Part shown: positions 56,791 through 64,000 of the stretch, in pieces | How the letters are laid out: each line of letters begins with the position of its first letter | Numbering within the stretch: the first letter of the stretch is position 1 | Assembly (NCBI RefSeq): GCF_000380005.1 | Contig: NZ_KB904188.1 | Span: forward strand, 1 to 64,000 | DNA from: Streptococcus didelphis DSM 15616 | Lineage (GTDB): Bacteria; Bacillota; Bacilli; Lactobacillales; Streptococcaceae | Direction: 5' to 3' | DNA: 64,000 bases | Notes under the pieces: model-generated | Seen by the model: the letters and a program-made list of their open reading frames with translations, nothing else | What the model was told of the DNA's origin: nothing | Database searches by the model: none | Translations under genes and position numbers: made by a program

Positions 56791-58251
56791 TTACTTTTGT
56801 GATAAATAAGTTTTAGCGGCTTGGAGGTCACCGGGGTAGGGTATTTTTTGGCCATTGACGATTTGATAGGCGTCGGCTCCCTTACCAGCAATGACTAGCG
56901 CATCTCCTGCTTGATGGCAGTTAGACAGGCCTGCTTGGATGGCTTCTTGCCGGTCAACAATAATCTGGACAGGCCGATTGATCTGGTCGGCAATTTCTTG
57001 ACAGATAGTTTTGGGGTCTTCAAAATTAGGGTCATCAGCAGTCAGAATGATAGATAGCTTAGGATGTTTGTTAATGACCCTAGCAAAGTCAGCCCGTCTG
57101 CTTTCTCCCTTATTGCCAGTAGCCCCAATAATCAGTGTCAGCTGGCCTTTTTGGTGTTCTTCAACAACAGAGATTAGTTTTTCTAAGCTATCGCCATTGT
57201 GGGCATAGTCTACAAAAAGCTTGGCTCCACTTGGATGGTTGAGGACTTCCATTCTACCAGGCACCCTGGTAGCAGCAATGCCTTTTTTAATATCTTCTGG
57301 ACTAGCGCCTAACCTCAAACAGGCAAGACCAGCAGCTAGGGCATTTTCCTGATTAAATAGACCAATTAAGTTAATAGCATAGTCACCTGCCAATTTTCCC
57401 TTAGCCTCAAAAGAGAAGGCCTGGCTCTTTTCAATGCTGTTGTTAGAATGTTTACCATAAAAGTCATGGTCCTGATCAGCCACCTGCTCTTTTAAGAGGG
57501 CAAAATGGTCCATGCCACTGTTAATAATAACAGCTCGGCTATTCTCCATTAAAAGCCGCTTATGATAGAAATAATCCTCATAACTCGGGTGCTCAATAGG
57601 ACCGATGTGGTCAGGGCTGATGTTAAGAAAAACACCAACGTCAAAACTTAGGCCGTAGACCCGCTTGACCAAATAGGCCTGACTAGAGACCTCCATAATG
57701 AGGTGGGTCATGCCATTAGCCACGCAGTCAGCCATCATTTTAAAGAGATCAATGCTTTCTGGAGTGGTCAGCTCAGACTTAAAGAAATGTTCCCCGTCTA
57801 GGGTAGTATTCATGGTTGATAGCAAGGCAGGTTTGTGGGATTCCTTGAGGATATGGTAGGCAAAGTAAGCCGCAGTAGTTTTCCCCTTGGTGCCCGTAAA
57901 AGCAAGTAACTTGAGCTTTTCCTGTGGCATCTGATAAAAATTCATGGCAATAAGGGCCATGGCTTTTTTAATGTCAGTAACCAAAATAGCAGGAATAGCT
58001 ACTTGATAGTCAACTTCTGAAATATAAGCCTTTAGGCCATTTGTAATAGCAGCCTCCAGATAGGCAGGCTTAAAACCAGCTCCCTTGGCAAAAAACAAGG
58101 TGTCTTGATTGCTAACTCGACTGTCATAGCTTAGGGCAGAAAAGGTCAGGTCAGGGTCATCATAGGAATAAAGGTAGTGGCCTTGACTGATAACTTCTCT
58201 AAAGTTATGGTCTTCTTTTAAGATTTTTATTATGCTTTCAATACTTATCAT
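56791..58251 (-). CDS. murE: UDP-MurNAc-L-Ala-D-Glu:L-lysine ligase
   Basis: MurE adds L-lysine to the peptidoglycan precursor in the cytoplasm. The ATP motif is [11 protein letters not shown] and the substrate-specificity loop reads DDPNFEDP, the lysine-type motif (DAP enzymes have DNPR). It is divergent from murJ. Confidence 0.95.
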   Translation of the reverse strand: MISIESIIKILKEDHNFREVISQGHYLYSYDDPDLTFSALSYDSRVSNQDTLFFAKGAGFKPAYLEAAITNGLKAYISEVDYQVAIPAILVTDIKKAMALIAMNFYQMPQEKLKLLAFTGTKGKTTAAYFAYHILKESHKPALLSTMNTTLDGEHFFKSELTTPESIDLFKMMADCVANGMTHLIMEVSSQAYLVKRVYGLSFDVGVFLNISPDHIGPIEHPSYEDYFYHKRLLMENSRAVIINSGMDHFALLKEQVADQDHDFYGKHSNNSIEKSQAFSFEAKGKLAGDYAINLIGLFNQENALAAGLACLRLGASPEDIKKGIAATRVPGRMEVLNHPSGAKLFVDYAHNGDSLEKLISVVEEHQKGQLTLIIGATGNKGESRRADFARVINKHPKLSIILTADDPNFEDPKTICQEIADQINRPVQIIVDRQEAIQAGLSNCHQAGDALVIAGKGADAYQIVNGQKIPYPGDLQAAKTYLSQK

Positions 58252-58280
58252 ACTTCTTATTTTATCTCTAATGTTCAGGA

Positions 58281-58309
58281 TTTACAAGTAACAAGCAAAA
58301 GTTTATAAT
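58281..58309 (+). promoter_or_regulatory. murJ promoter
   Basis: TTTACA at 58281-58286 and TATAAT at 58304-58309 are 17 bases apart. The first in-frame ATG (58308) lies inside the -10 box, which shows that translation must begin at 58341. Confidence 0.7.
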
Positions 58310-58340
58310 GAAATCTAAGATAAGAATAGAAAGTAATCAC

Positions 58341-59975
58341 ATGACAGAAAATAAAAAAGAATTGACCCAGTCCCAGCTTATGATGCAAGGGACAGTATGG
58401 ACCACAGCTAGTAATTTTATCAGCCGCTTTTTAGGAGTTATCTATGTTATTCCCTGGTTTATCTGGATGGGAAAACATGCCACGCAAGCTAATGCACTCT
58501 TTAATATGGGCTATAATATATATGCCTATTTTTTATTGATTTCAACGACAGGCTTGAATGTGGCTATTGCTAAGCAAGTGGCAAAATATAATTCTTTGCA
58601 GCAAAAAGAACATAGCTATCAATTGATTAGGAGTACCTTGAAGTTGATGGTGATTCTGGGGCTCATTTTTTCACTGATTATGTATTTTACCTCCCCAATC
58701 TTTGCTAAGATGTCAGGTAGTGATGAGCAGCTCATTCCGATTATGCACAGCCTGTCCTTGGCCGTCTTGGTCTTTCCTGTTATGAGTGTGATTAGAGGCA
58801 TCTTTCAAGGCTACAATAACTTGAAACCAACAGCCTTAAGCCAGATAGCAGAGCAAATTATCCGCGTTATTTGGATGCTTGTGACCACCTACTTGATTAT
58901 GAAATTAGGTTCTAAGAACTATGTGACTGCTGTGACCCAGTCAACCTTTGCGGCTTTTATTGGGATGTTGGCCAGCATGATGGTTCTTATCTATTATCTC
59001 AATAAGCAGGGCTTATTAAAGGTTATTTTTTCAAAACCTAAGCTGGAAGTACCTATTGATGCCAAGGGTTTGCTTTTAGAAACCCTAAAAGAATCTATTC
59101 CTTTTATTGTCATAGGCAGTGCTGTTCAGGCCTTTCAGTTGATTGATCAGTGGACCTTTACCAATACCATGTTGCTCTTTACTAATTATAGTAAGACCCA
59201 ATTACTGATTTTGTTTGGTTATTTCAATGCCAATCCTGCTAAGATTACCATGATTCTAATTGCGGTGGCAGCTTCTATTGGTGGGGTAGGGATTGCCCTT
59301 TTAACGGAAAATTATGTCAAAAAAGATATTAGGGCGTCAGCAAAATTGATTATTAATAATATTGTTATGCTATTAATGTTTTTGTTGCCAGCATTAGCAG
59401 GTGCTACTATCTTAGCGCGTCCACTTTATTCTGTTTTTTATGGAGCTAGCCCAGCCCAAGCGATTTCTTTGTTTAGGGTGGTATTGCTACAGACCATTTT
59501 ATTAGCCCTTTATACCTTACTAGCTCCTATGTTACAGGCTCTATTTGAAAATAGGAAGGCTCTTTATTACTTTAGTTATGGGATTATCATTAAGTTTGTC
59601 TTGCAAATTCCAGCTATCTATTTCTTCCATGCTTATGGGCCCTTGTTAGCTACAGCAGTTGCTTTATTGGTTCCGATTGTTCTTATGTACCGTCGGCTTC
59701 ATCAGGTGACCCATTTTAACCGTCAACTACTCTTTAAGCAGTCTTTGTTAATTTGTCTTTTAACAGCAGTTATGTCTCTTGTTGTGGTCTTGTGTAATTG
59801 GCTCTTGGGCTTTATCTTTGTACCGACAGGCAGATTATCTAGTCTTTTGTATCTACTTATTGTTGGTTCTATTGGATTTTTGGTATATGCTTATTTGTCT
59901 CTGGCCAGCCATCAATTGGACAAGCTGATTGGTAGCAAGGCAGAAGGCTTAAGAGCAAGATTTGGTATAAAATAA
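58341..59975 (+). CDS. murJ: Lipid II flippase MurJ (YtgP type)
   Basis: This 544-residue member of the MOP/MVF superfamily, with about 14 membrane helices, flips lipid II across the membrane. Streptococcal YtgP is known to replace E. coli MurJ. Start at 58341 (MTENKKELTQSQLMMQG) for the promoter reason given above. Its place beside murE links precursor synthesis to export. Confidence 0.9.
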   Translation: MTENKKELTQSQLMMQGTVWTTASNFISRFLGVIYVIPWFIWMGKHATQANALFNMGYNIYAYFLLISTTGLNVAIAKQVAKYNSLQQKEHSYQLIRSTLKLMVILGLIFSLIMYFTSPIFAKMSGSDEQLIPIMHSLSLAVLVFPVMSVIRGIFQGYNNLKPTALSQIAEQIIRVIWMLVTTYLIMKLGSKNYVTAVTQSTFAAFIGMLASMMVLIYYLNKQGLLKVIFSKPKLEVPIDAKGLLLETLKESIPFIVIGSAVQAFQLIDQWTFTNTMLLFTNYSKTQLLILFGYFNANPAKITMILIAVAASIGGVGIALLTENYVKKDIRASAKLIINNIVMLLMFLLPALAGATILARPLYSVFYGASPAQAISLFRVVLLQTILLALYTLLAPMLQALFENRKALYYFSYGIIIKFVLQIPAIYFFHAYGPLLATAVALLVPIVLMYRRLHQVTHFNRQLLFKQSLLICLLTAVMSLVVVLCNWLLGFIFVPTGRLSSLLYLLIVGSIGFLVYAYLSLASHQLDKLIGSKAEGLRARFGIK

Positions 59976-60063
59976 GCTGATCTCTAAAAAAGAATTCATC
60001 ATAATCATATCCTTCTTATTGCTGAATTTATCTTCTACTGTAATGTAAGCTAGTTATAAGAAA

Positions 60064-60106
60064 AGAAAGGATACTCTTTTCAGGAAGGGTATTCTTTCTT
60101 TTCTTT
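60064..60106 (+). terminator. Terminator of murJ
   Basis: AAAGGATACTC/GGGTATTCTTT with G-T pairs and a 10-base loop, followed by CTTTTCTTT. Confidence 0.75.
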
Positions 60107-60193
60107 AGTTATTTTGATAATTTACTAAGCATACTTGCTTGAATTTTGGTATAATGATAAAAGTGTAAAAAAATAAGAAGGAAGTACATTCAC

Positions 60194-60823
60194 ATGGGAA
60201 AATGTCAAGTTATTTCACACCCACTTATCCAGCATAAACTTTCTATTTTACGTAGACAAGATACTTCTACCAAGAATTTTCGTGAGTTAGTCAATGAAAT
60301 TGCCATGCTTATGGGATACGAAGTCTCTCGTGATTTACCATTAGAAGATGTTCATATTCAAACACCTGTTGCAGAGACAGTTCAAAAACAGTTGGCTGGT
60401 AAAAAATTAGCTATTGTTCCAATCCTTAGAGCTGGTATTGGTATGGTTGATGGTTTTTTAAGCCTTGTCCCAGCAGCAAAAGTTGGTCACATTGGGATGT
60501 ATCGTGATGAAGAAACTTTAGAACCTGTAGAGTACTTGGTTAAGCTTCCAGAAGATATTAACCAAAGACAAATCTTTGTGGTTGATCCTATGTTGGCAAC
60601 TGGTGGCTCTGCTATTTTAGCCGTAGATTCCCTTAAAAAACGTGGTGCAACTAATATTAAGTTTGTCTGTTTAGTAGCAGCACCAGAAGGTGTTGAAAAA
60701 CTCCAAGAAGCCCATCCAGATGTTGATATCTTCACAGCAGCACTCGATGAAAAACTCAATGACCAAGGCTATATTGTCCCAGGTTTAGGAGATGCTGGAG
60801 ATAGACTATTTGGGACTAAATAA
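60194..60823 (+). CDS. upp: Uracil phosphoribosyltransferase
   Basis: Upp salvages uracil to UMP with PRPP. The PRPP-binding loop is [10 protein letters not shown] and the uracil-binding end is [17 protein letters not shown]. It has 209 residues. Its stop codon lies in a palindrome (60818-60844) that starts the tandem repeat described next. Confidence 0.95.
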   Translation: MGKCQVISHPLIQHKLSILRRQDTSTKNFRELVNEIAMLMGYEVSRDLPLEDVHIQTPVAETVQKQLAGKKLAIVPILRAGIGMVDGFLSLVPAAKVGHIGMYRDEETLEPVEYLVKLPEDINQRQIFVVDPMLATGGSAILAVDSLKKRGATNIKFVCLVAAPEGVEKLQEAHPDVDIFTAALDEKLNDQGYIVPGLGDAGDRLFGTK

Positions 60824-60957
60824 TAATCCAGTGGATTATTATTTCCCGAGCCTAGAAACAAAAAAGCGAGGCTAATCCAGTGGATTATTATTTCCCGAGC
60901 CTAGAAACAAAAAAGCGAGGCTAGTCCAGTGGATTATTATTTCCCGAGCCTAGAAAA
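60824..60957 (+). repeat. Intergenic 49-bp tandem repeat (2.7 copies) between upp and clpP
   Basis: Units begin at 60824, 60873 and 60922. Each contains the palindrome TAATCCA-G-TGGATTA (third unit: TAGTCCA) and CGAGCCT, which pairs with GCGAGGCT 15-20 bases on. In the first unit the palindrome extends to 13-bp arms over the upp stop codon and may act as terminator. The rest of the gap to clpP (60958-61155) holds the clpP control region. Confidence 0.92.
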
Positions 60958-61051
60958 GTATAGATGGAGCTAAGCTTAGTGTTCCTTCTTAGCTCATTTT
61001 AAATAGCAGAAAAGGTTCTATGGCAGCTTATGTGTAAAGGGATGTTTATTA

Positions 61052-61081
61052 TTTGACCTTATTTGACCAAAAGATTATAAT
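61052..61081 (+). promoter_or_regulatory. CtsR operator overlapping the clpP promoter
   Basis: TTTGACC-TTA-TTTGACC (61052-61068) is the exact complement of the CtsR consensus GGTCAAA-NNN-GGTCAAA. The -35 TTGACC (61053-61058) is inside it and the -10 TATAAT is at 61076-61081, spacing 17. CtsR repression with release on heat or protein stress is expected. Confidence 0.93.
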
Positions 61082-61155
61082 AAAGTCAATCATTAAAAAA
61101 GCTGATTTCTTGGCAAGCCTGCTTTGAGATTTACTTGATTAGATTGGAGAACTAT

Positions 61156-61746
61156 ATGATTCCTGTTGTTATTGAACAAACAAGCCGTGGTGAACGTTCT
61201 TATGATATTTATTCACGCCTTTTAAAAGATCGTATCATTATGCTAACTGGTCCAGTTGAAGATAATATGGCAAACTCAATTATTGCCCAATTATTATTCC
61301 TGGATGCACAAGATAATACCAAAGATATTTACCTCTATGTGAATACTCCTGGTGGCTCAGTTTCTGCTGGTTTAGCAATTGTAGATACCATGAACTTTAT
61401 TAAATCAGATGTGCAAACAATTGTTATGGGTATGGCAGCCTCAATGGGGACTATCATTGCCTCATCTGGAGCTAAAGGGAAACGTTTCATGTTGCCAAAT
61501 GCAGAATACCTCATCCACCAACCAATGGGGGGAGCTGGTAATGGTACCCAACAAAGTGACATGGCTATTGTAGCTGAACAACTTTTGAAGACTAGAAAAC
61601 GTCTGGAAAAAATTCTGGCTGATAATTCTGGTCGCACCATTAAGCAAATCCATAAGGATGCAGAACGTGATTATTGGATGGATGCTAAAGAAACCCTAGC
61701 TTATGGTTTTATTGATGAAATTATGGAAAATAACGAACTCAAATAA
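61156..61746 (+). CDS. clpP: ATP-dependent Clp protease proteolytic subunit
   Basis: ClpP forms the 14-subunit protease chamber used by ClpC, ClpE and ClpX. The catalytic triad is Ser96 (MGMAASMG), His121 (HQPMGG) and Asp172 (RDYWMDA). The ATG at 61156 gives the standard 196 residues; the in-frame start at 61135 would add 7 residues without a good RBS. Confidence 0.96.
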   Translation: MIPVVIEQTSRGERSYDIYSRLLKDRIIMLTGPVEDNMANSIIAQLLFLDAQDNTKDIYLYVNTPGGSVSAGLAIVDTMNFIKSDVQTIVMGMAASMGTIIASSGAKGKRFMLPNAEYLIHQPMGGAGNGTQQSDMAIVAEQLLKTRKRLEKILADNSGRTIKQIHKDAERDYWMDAKETLAYGFIDEIMENNELK

Positions 61747-61766
61747 AAGAGAAGCCTATATCAAGC

Positions 61767-61798
61767 ACTTAGAAGCATTTCTAGGTGCTTTTTATATC
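61767..61798 (+). terminator. Terminator of clpP
   Basis: AGCACTTAGAA(GCAT)TTCTAGGTGCT (one G-T pair) followed by TTTT. Confidence 0.85.
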
Positions 61799-61837
61799 TA
61801 TAAATTCTCTTGAAGCAGGCCAGTCAAACTGAAATTA

Positions 61838-61846
61838 TGATATAAT
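61838..61846 (+). promoter_or_regulatory. Extended -10 promoter, ATG 7 bases downstream
   Basis: TGATATAAT ends 6 bases before the ATG at 61853. No ribosome binding site fits. A leaderless transcript is predicted. Confidence 0.6.
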
Positions 61847-61852
61847 GAAGGC

Positions 61853-62299
61853 ATGTTAGTCATAAATGAGGAGCTTCTAGCTATTGAAGAGGCTATTGAT
61901 GACTTGGTTAGTGACCTAAAGTCTACAGAAGAATATCAGACTTATCAGAGGCTAGCTAAGCAGGTTGAAAATGATTCAAAATTACAAGTAGCTATTGCTC
62001 AGTTTCAGCAGATGTCAGAAGCCTATGCCAGTCAAAGCCAATTTGTTCGATTTCGTCCAGAGATTCGTTCACTTAAGAAGGCTCTGCTTATGGCCAAAAA
62101 AGACTTGGATCTCAATCCTCAAATAAGTGCCTTAAGAGTAGCAGAAGTGAACCTTCAAAAGCTTCTGGCCCATGTTTCTGAAGAACTGGCGAGGTCGATT
62201 TCTAGTCATATTTTTGTTGATACGGGTTTGCCCTTGGCACCAAAGCATGAAAAGCTGGGTAGAGGAATCTATAATAATATTAAGGAAAAGGACAGGTAA
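61853..62299 (+). CDS. ylbF: YlbF/YmcA family protein
   Basis: This 148-residue helical protein of the Com_YlbF family has the conserved segment [26 protein letters not shown]. In Bacillus the YlbF-YmcA-YaaT complex helps RNase Y mature RNAs. The stop overlaps the ylbG ATG by one base. Confidence 0.85.
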   Translation: MLVINEELLAIEEAIDDLVSDLKSTEEYQTYQRLAKQVENDSKLQVAIAQFQQMSEAYASQSQFVRFRPEIRSLKKALLMAKKDLDLNPQISALRVAEVNLQKLLAHVSEELARSISSHIFVDTGLPLAPKHEKLGRGIYNNIKEKDR

Positions 62300-62577
62300 T
62301 GTTTGAGAAAAATAATCGCATAGGCTTAGTGGTTTACTTATACTATAATCGCGATGCCAGAAAACTCTATAAATTTGGTGATGCCTACTATCACTCGAAA
62401 AAAACCAGGTATCTTGTCTTATATATCGATGCTAAGGACCTTGAAACTAAGCTAAAAGAAATTAAGAAATTAAAGTTTGTCAAGGAGGTTAAACCATCAG
62501 CTTTTGATGAGATTGACCATAATTTTGTAGGGAATTTACACCGCCAAGAAGAAAAAGAAGTGGTGATAGATAGCTAG
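62299..62577 (+). CDS. ylbG: YlbG family protein (DUF2129)
   Basis: This 92-residue cytoplasmic protein of unknown function carries the family signature [22 protein letters not shown] and [10 protein letters not shown]. It is always near ylbF in Firmicutes and is translationally coupled to it here. Confidence 0.9.
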   Translation: MFEKNNRIGLVVYLYYNRDARKLYKFGDAYYHSKKTRYLVLYIDAKDLETKLKEIKKLKFVKEVKPSAFDEIDHNFVGNLHRQEEKEVVIDS

Positions 62578-62590
62578 TTTTAAGTAAGTA

Positions 62591-62629
62591 CATAAGCTGA
62601 TTTCTATTTTAGGAATCAGTTTTTTTCTA
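62591..62629 (+). terminator. Terminator of ylbFG
   Basis: CTGATTTC(TATTTTA)GGAATCAG followed by seven T. Confidence 0.85.
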
Positions 62630-62734
62630 ATCAAAACTTTTATTCTAGAAGAAGAAAAGGCTTACATTTCCCTGACTTTTTGGCTTTTCTACTAATAAGA
62701 AAAAGAATTAAATAAGATTTAAGTTAAGAATCCA

Positions 62735-62763
62735 TTGACAATTTTCTGATAATTCTGTATTCT
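62735..62763 (+). promoter_or_regulatory. Promoter of the branched-chain amino-acid binding protein gene
   Basis: TTGACA at 62735-62740 and TATTCT at 62758-62763, spacing 17. Confidence 0.7.
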
Positions 62764-62802
62764 TATCTACATATCATTTTTTAGATTGTATGAGGAAATA
62801 GT

Positions 62803-63975
62803 ATGAGAAAGAAGCTTTTAGTTTTAGCAATGACATCTTTATCAGTGATCATTTTGACAGCTTGTCAAGCAGCCCCACCAAGTAGTACGTCTAATGCAAA
62901 AGGAACCACCATTGAAAAGACGCTTAAGCTGGGCCTTAATTTTGAATTAACGGGGGCAGTATCAGCTTATGGAAATGCCCAAAAACGAGGGGCACAAATG
63001 GCAGCTGCAGAAATTAATAAGGCTGGTGGTGTTGATGGTAAAAAAATAGAGCTCATTGCCAAAGATAATAAGTCAGAAAATGCCGAGTCAGCTATTGTGA
63101 CCACAAGCCTAGCAACTAAAGAAAAGGTTAATCTTATCATTGGCTCATCTACCTCAGGAGCTGTAGCAGCAGGTTCTCCCAATGCCACAGCAGCAGCAGT
63201 ACCAGTAGTTACCCCAGCAGGTACTCAGGACGACTTAACCATTGCTAAGGATGGAAAGACCTATGATTACATCTATCGAGCTACGTTTACAGATTCTTAT
63301 CAAGGAAATATGCTAGCAAAATTTGCCTCTGATGCTTTAGGGGCCAAAAAGGTAGCTCTCTTTTATGATAATTCAAGTGATTATGCCAAAGGGATTACCA
63401 AACGCTTTAAAAAGACTTTTGAGGGGCAGATTGTTTCTGAGTCAACCTATCAATCAGGAGATACAGATTTTCAATCAGCCTTAACCAAAATAAAACATCA
63501 AGCCTATGATGCTATTGTTATGCCAGGCTATTATCAAGAAACAGGCACAATCATTAAACAGGCGCGTGAAATGGGAATTACAGTTCCTATTATTGGTCCA
63601 GATGGCTTTGCGGATGCAAAACTTATTGAGCTTGCAGGTAAGGAAAATGCTGATAATGTTTACTATCTCTCAGCTTATTCTTCAGCTGTATCTCCAAAAG
63701 CAGCTCAATTTGCCAAAAACTATAAGAAGAGATATGGTTCAGAACCTTCTATGTTTGCTGCTTTAGCCTATGATGCTGTTTATATGGGAGCAAAAGCTGC
63801 TAAAGGGGCTAAGACCTCAAAAGACATTGCTCAGAACCTAGCTTACTTAAAGGATTTTGAAGGGGTGACAGGGCTTATGACTATTGATAAGAAACATAAT
63901 CCCATAAAATCTGTAACCATTATTGGCCTAAGTAAGGGTCAAGAAAGTTCAGCCACAGTTGTAAAACCTAATTAA
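62803..63975 (+). CDS. livK: Branched-chain amino-acid ABC transporter binding lipoprotein LivK
   Basis: This 390-residue periplasmic-binding-type lipoprotein (Peripla_BP_6) has its lipobox in ILTACQ, with Cys21 lipidated. The mature protein opens LKLGLNFELTGAVSAYGNAQKRGAQMAAAEINKAGG, the LivK signature. Permease and ATPase genes (livH, livM, livG, livF) are expected just beyond the window. Ligand specificity within Leu/Ile/Val is not evident. Confidence 0.92.
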   Translation: MRKKLLVLAMTSLSVIILTACQAAPPSSTSNAKGTTIEKTLKLGLNFELTGAVSAYGNAQKRGAQMAAAEINKAGGVDGKKIELIAKDNKSENAESAIVTTSLATKEKVNLIIGSSTSGAVAAGSPNATAAAVPVVTPAGTQDDLTIAKDGKTYDYIYRATFTDSYQGNMLAKFASDALGAKKVALFYDNSSDYAKGITKRFKKTFEGQIVSESTYQSGDTDFQSALTKIKHQAYDAIVMPGYYQETGTIIKQAREMGITVPIIGPDGFADAKLIELAGKENADNVYYLSAYSSAVSPKAAQFAKNYKKRYGSEPSMFAALAYDAVYMGAKAAKGAKTSKDIAQNLAYLKDFEGVTGLMTIDKKHNPIKSVTIIGLSKGQESSATVVKPN

Positions 63976-64000
63976 TAGAGAAGGATAGAACCTTCACACT

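Noticed and set aside
56409..56816. 135-codon ORF in another frame of the secreted-protein gene
   Set aside because: It has no ribosome binding site and no signal peptide; it is a shadow of the gene in the frame starting at 56282.
60824..60957. CRISPR array
   Set aside because: The 49-bp units are directly tandem with no spacers and no cas genes are near.

Overview
The window is chromosomal DNA from a low-GC streptococcus of the pyogenic group. The evidence is a CovR/CovS pair with the key residues at the group A streptococcal positions (Asp53 and Thr65 in CovR, His280 in CovS), a competence sigma factor gene directly downstream of an rRNA operon, a streptococcal collagen-like surface protein, an SlaA-like secreted phospholipase A2, and L-lysine-type MurE. 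Several proteins, CovS among them, look clearly diverged from S. pyogenes as I remember it, so a sister species is more likely than S. pyogenes itself. I cannot name the species from sequence alone.

Layout. 1-383: end of an rRNA operon (23S tail, 5S, tRNA-Asn, terminator). 430-1019: sigX behind a ComR-type operator. 1099-7811: the yqeG-yqeH-yhbY-nadD-yqeK-rsfS-yqeM ribosome-assembly and NAD cluster, followed by a DJ-1-like protein, tmcAL and a PH-domain protein. 8010-8726: yebC. 8738-10121: a decayed accessory patch with the end of an ISL3-type insertion sequence and remnants of a type VII secretion (LXG) effector module. 10205-13940: amino-acid and methionine uptake (solute-binding lipoprotein, metQ, metN, metI), with a Met-box in front of metQ. 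14020-16886 (minus strand): KtrAB potassium uptake and rsmG. 17037-21685: lemA, htpX, yceD-like, covRS. 21836-25765: nrdR, dnaB, dnaI, der. 25932-34687: a membrane thioredoxin-like protein, an SNF2 helicase, an unknown protein, murC, a GNAT acetyltransferase and mltG. 34753-45065: greA, yidC, acylphosphatase, an RNA methyltransferase, small membrane proteins, then a long overlapping chain from murI through the NTP pyrophosphatase fusion, cbpB, a xerD-like gene, scpAB and rluB to yidD. 45492-46256: an SlaA-like phospholipase and a small membrane protein. 46454-53580: trmL, FMN-riboswitch-controlled ribU, PAP2, radical SAM, ytqB, a CorC-like protein, pflA, ppaC. 54133-56719: surface and secreted genes (collagen-like protein; a small secreted protein with a heptanucleotide repeat in its first codons). 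56791-63975: murE, murJ, upp, clpP, ylbF, ylbG and a branched-chain amino-acid binding lipoprotein.

Most of the window is ordinary core genome in tightly packed operons. The unusual content is at a few accessory points: (i) the fused and truncated type VII effector module beside an insertion-sequence scar; (ii) a (TA)9 tract lying exactly between the -35 and -10 of the collagen-like gene; (iii) five tandem GCAACAA heptamers at the start of a secreted-protein gene, where gain or loss of one unit gives an immediate stop; (iv) an apparently non-phage phospholipase A2 with a small membrane partner; (v) a 49-bp tandem repeat between upp and clpP; (vi) four genes whose ATG lies exactly seven bases after an extended -10 box, suggesting leaderless mRNAs. 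Points ii and iii suggest that two neighbouring exported proteins are switched by slipped-strand mispairing. All statements come from reading the sequence; no database search was run.
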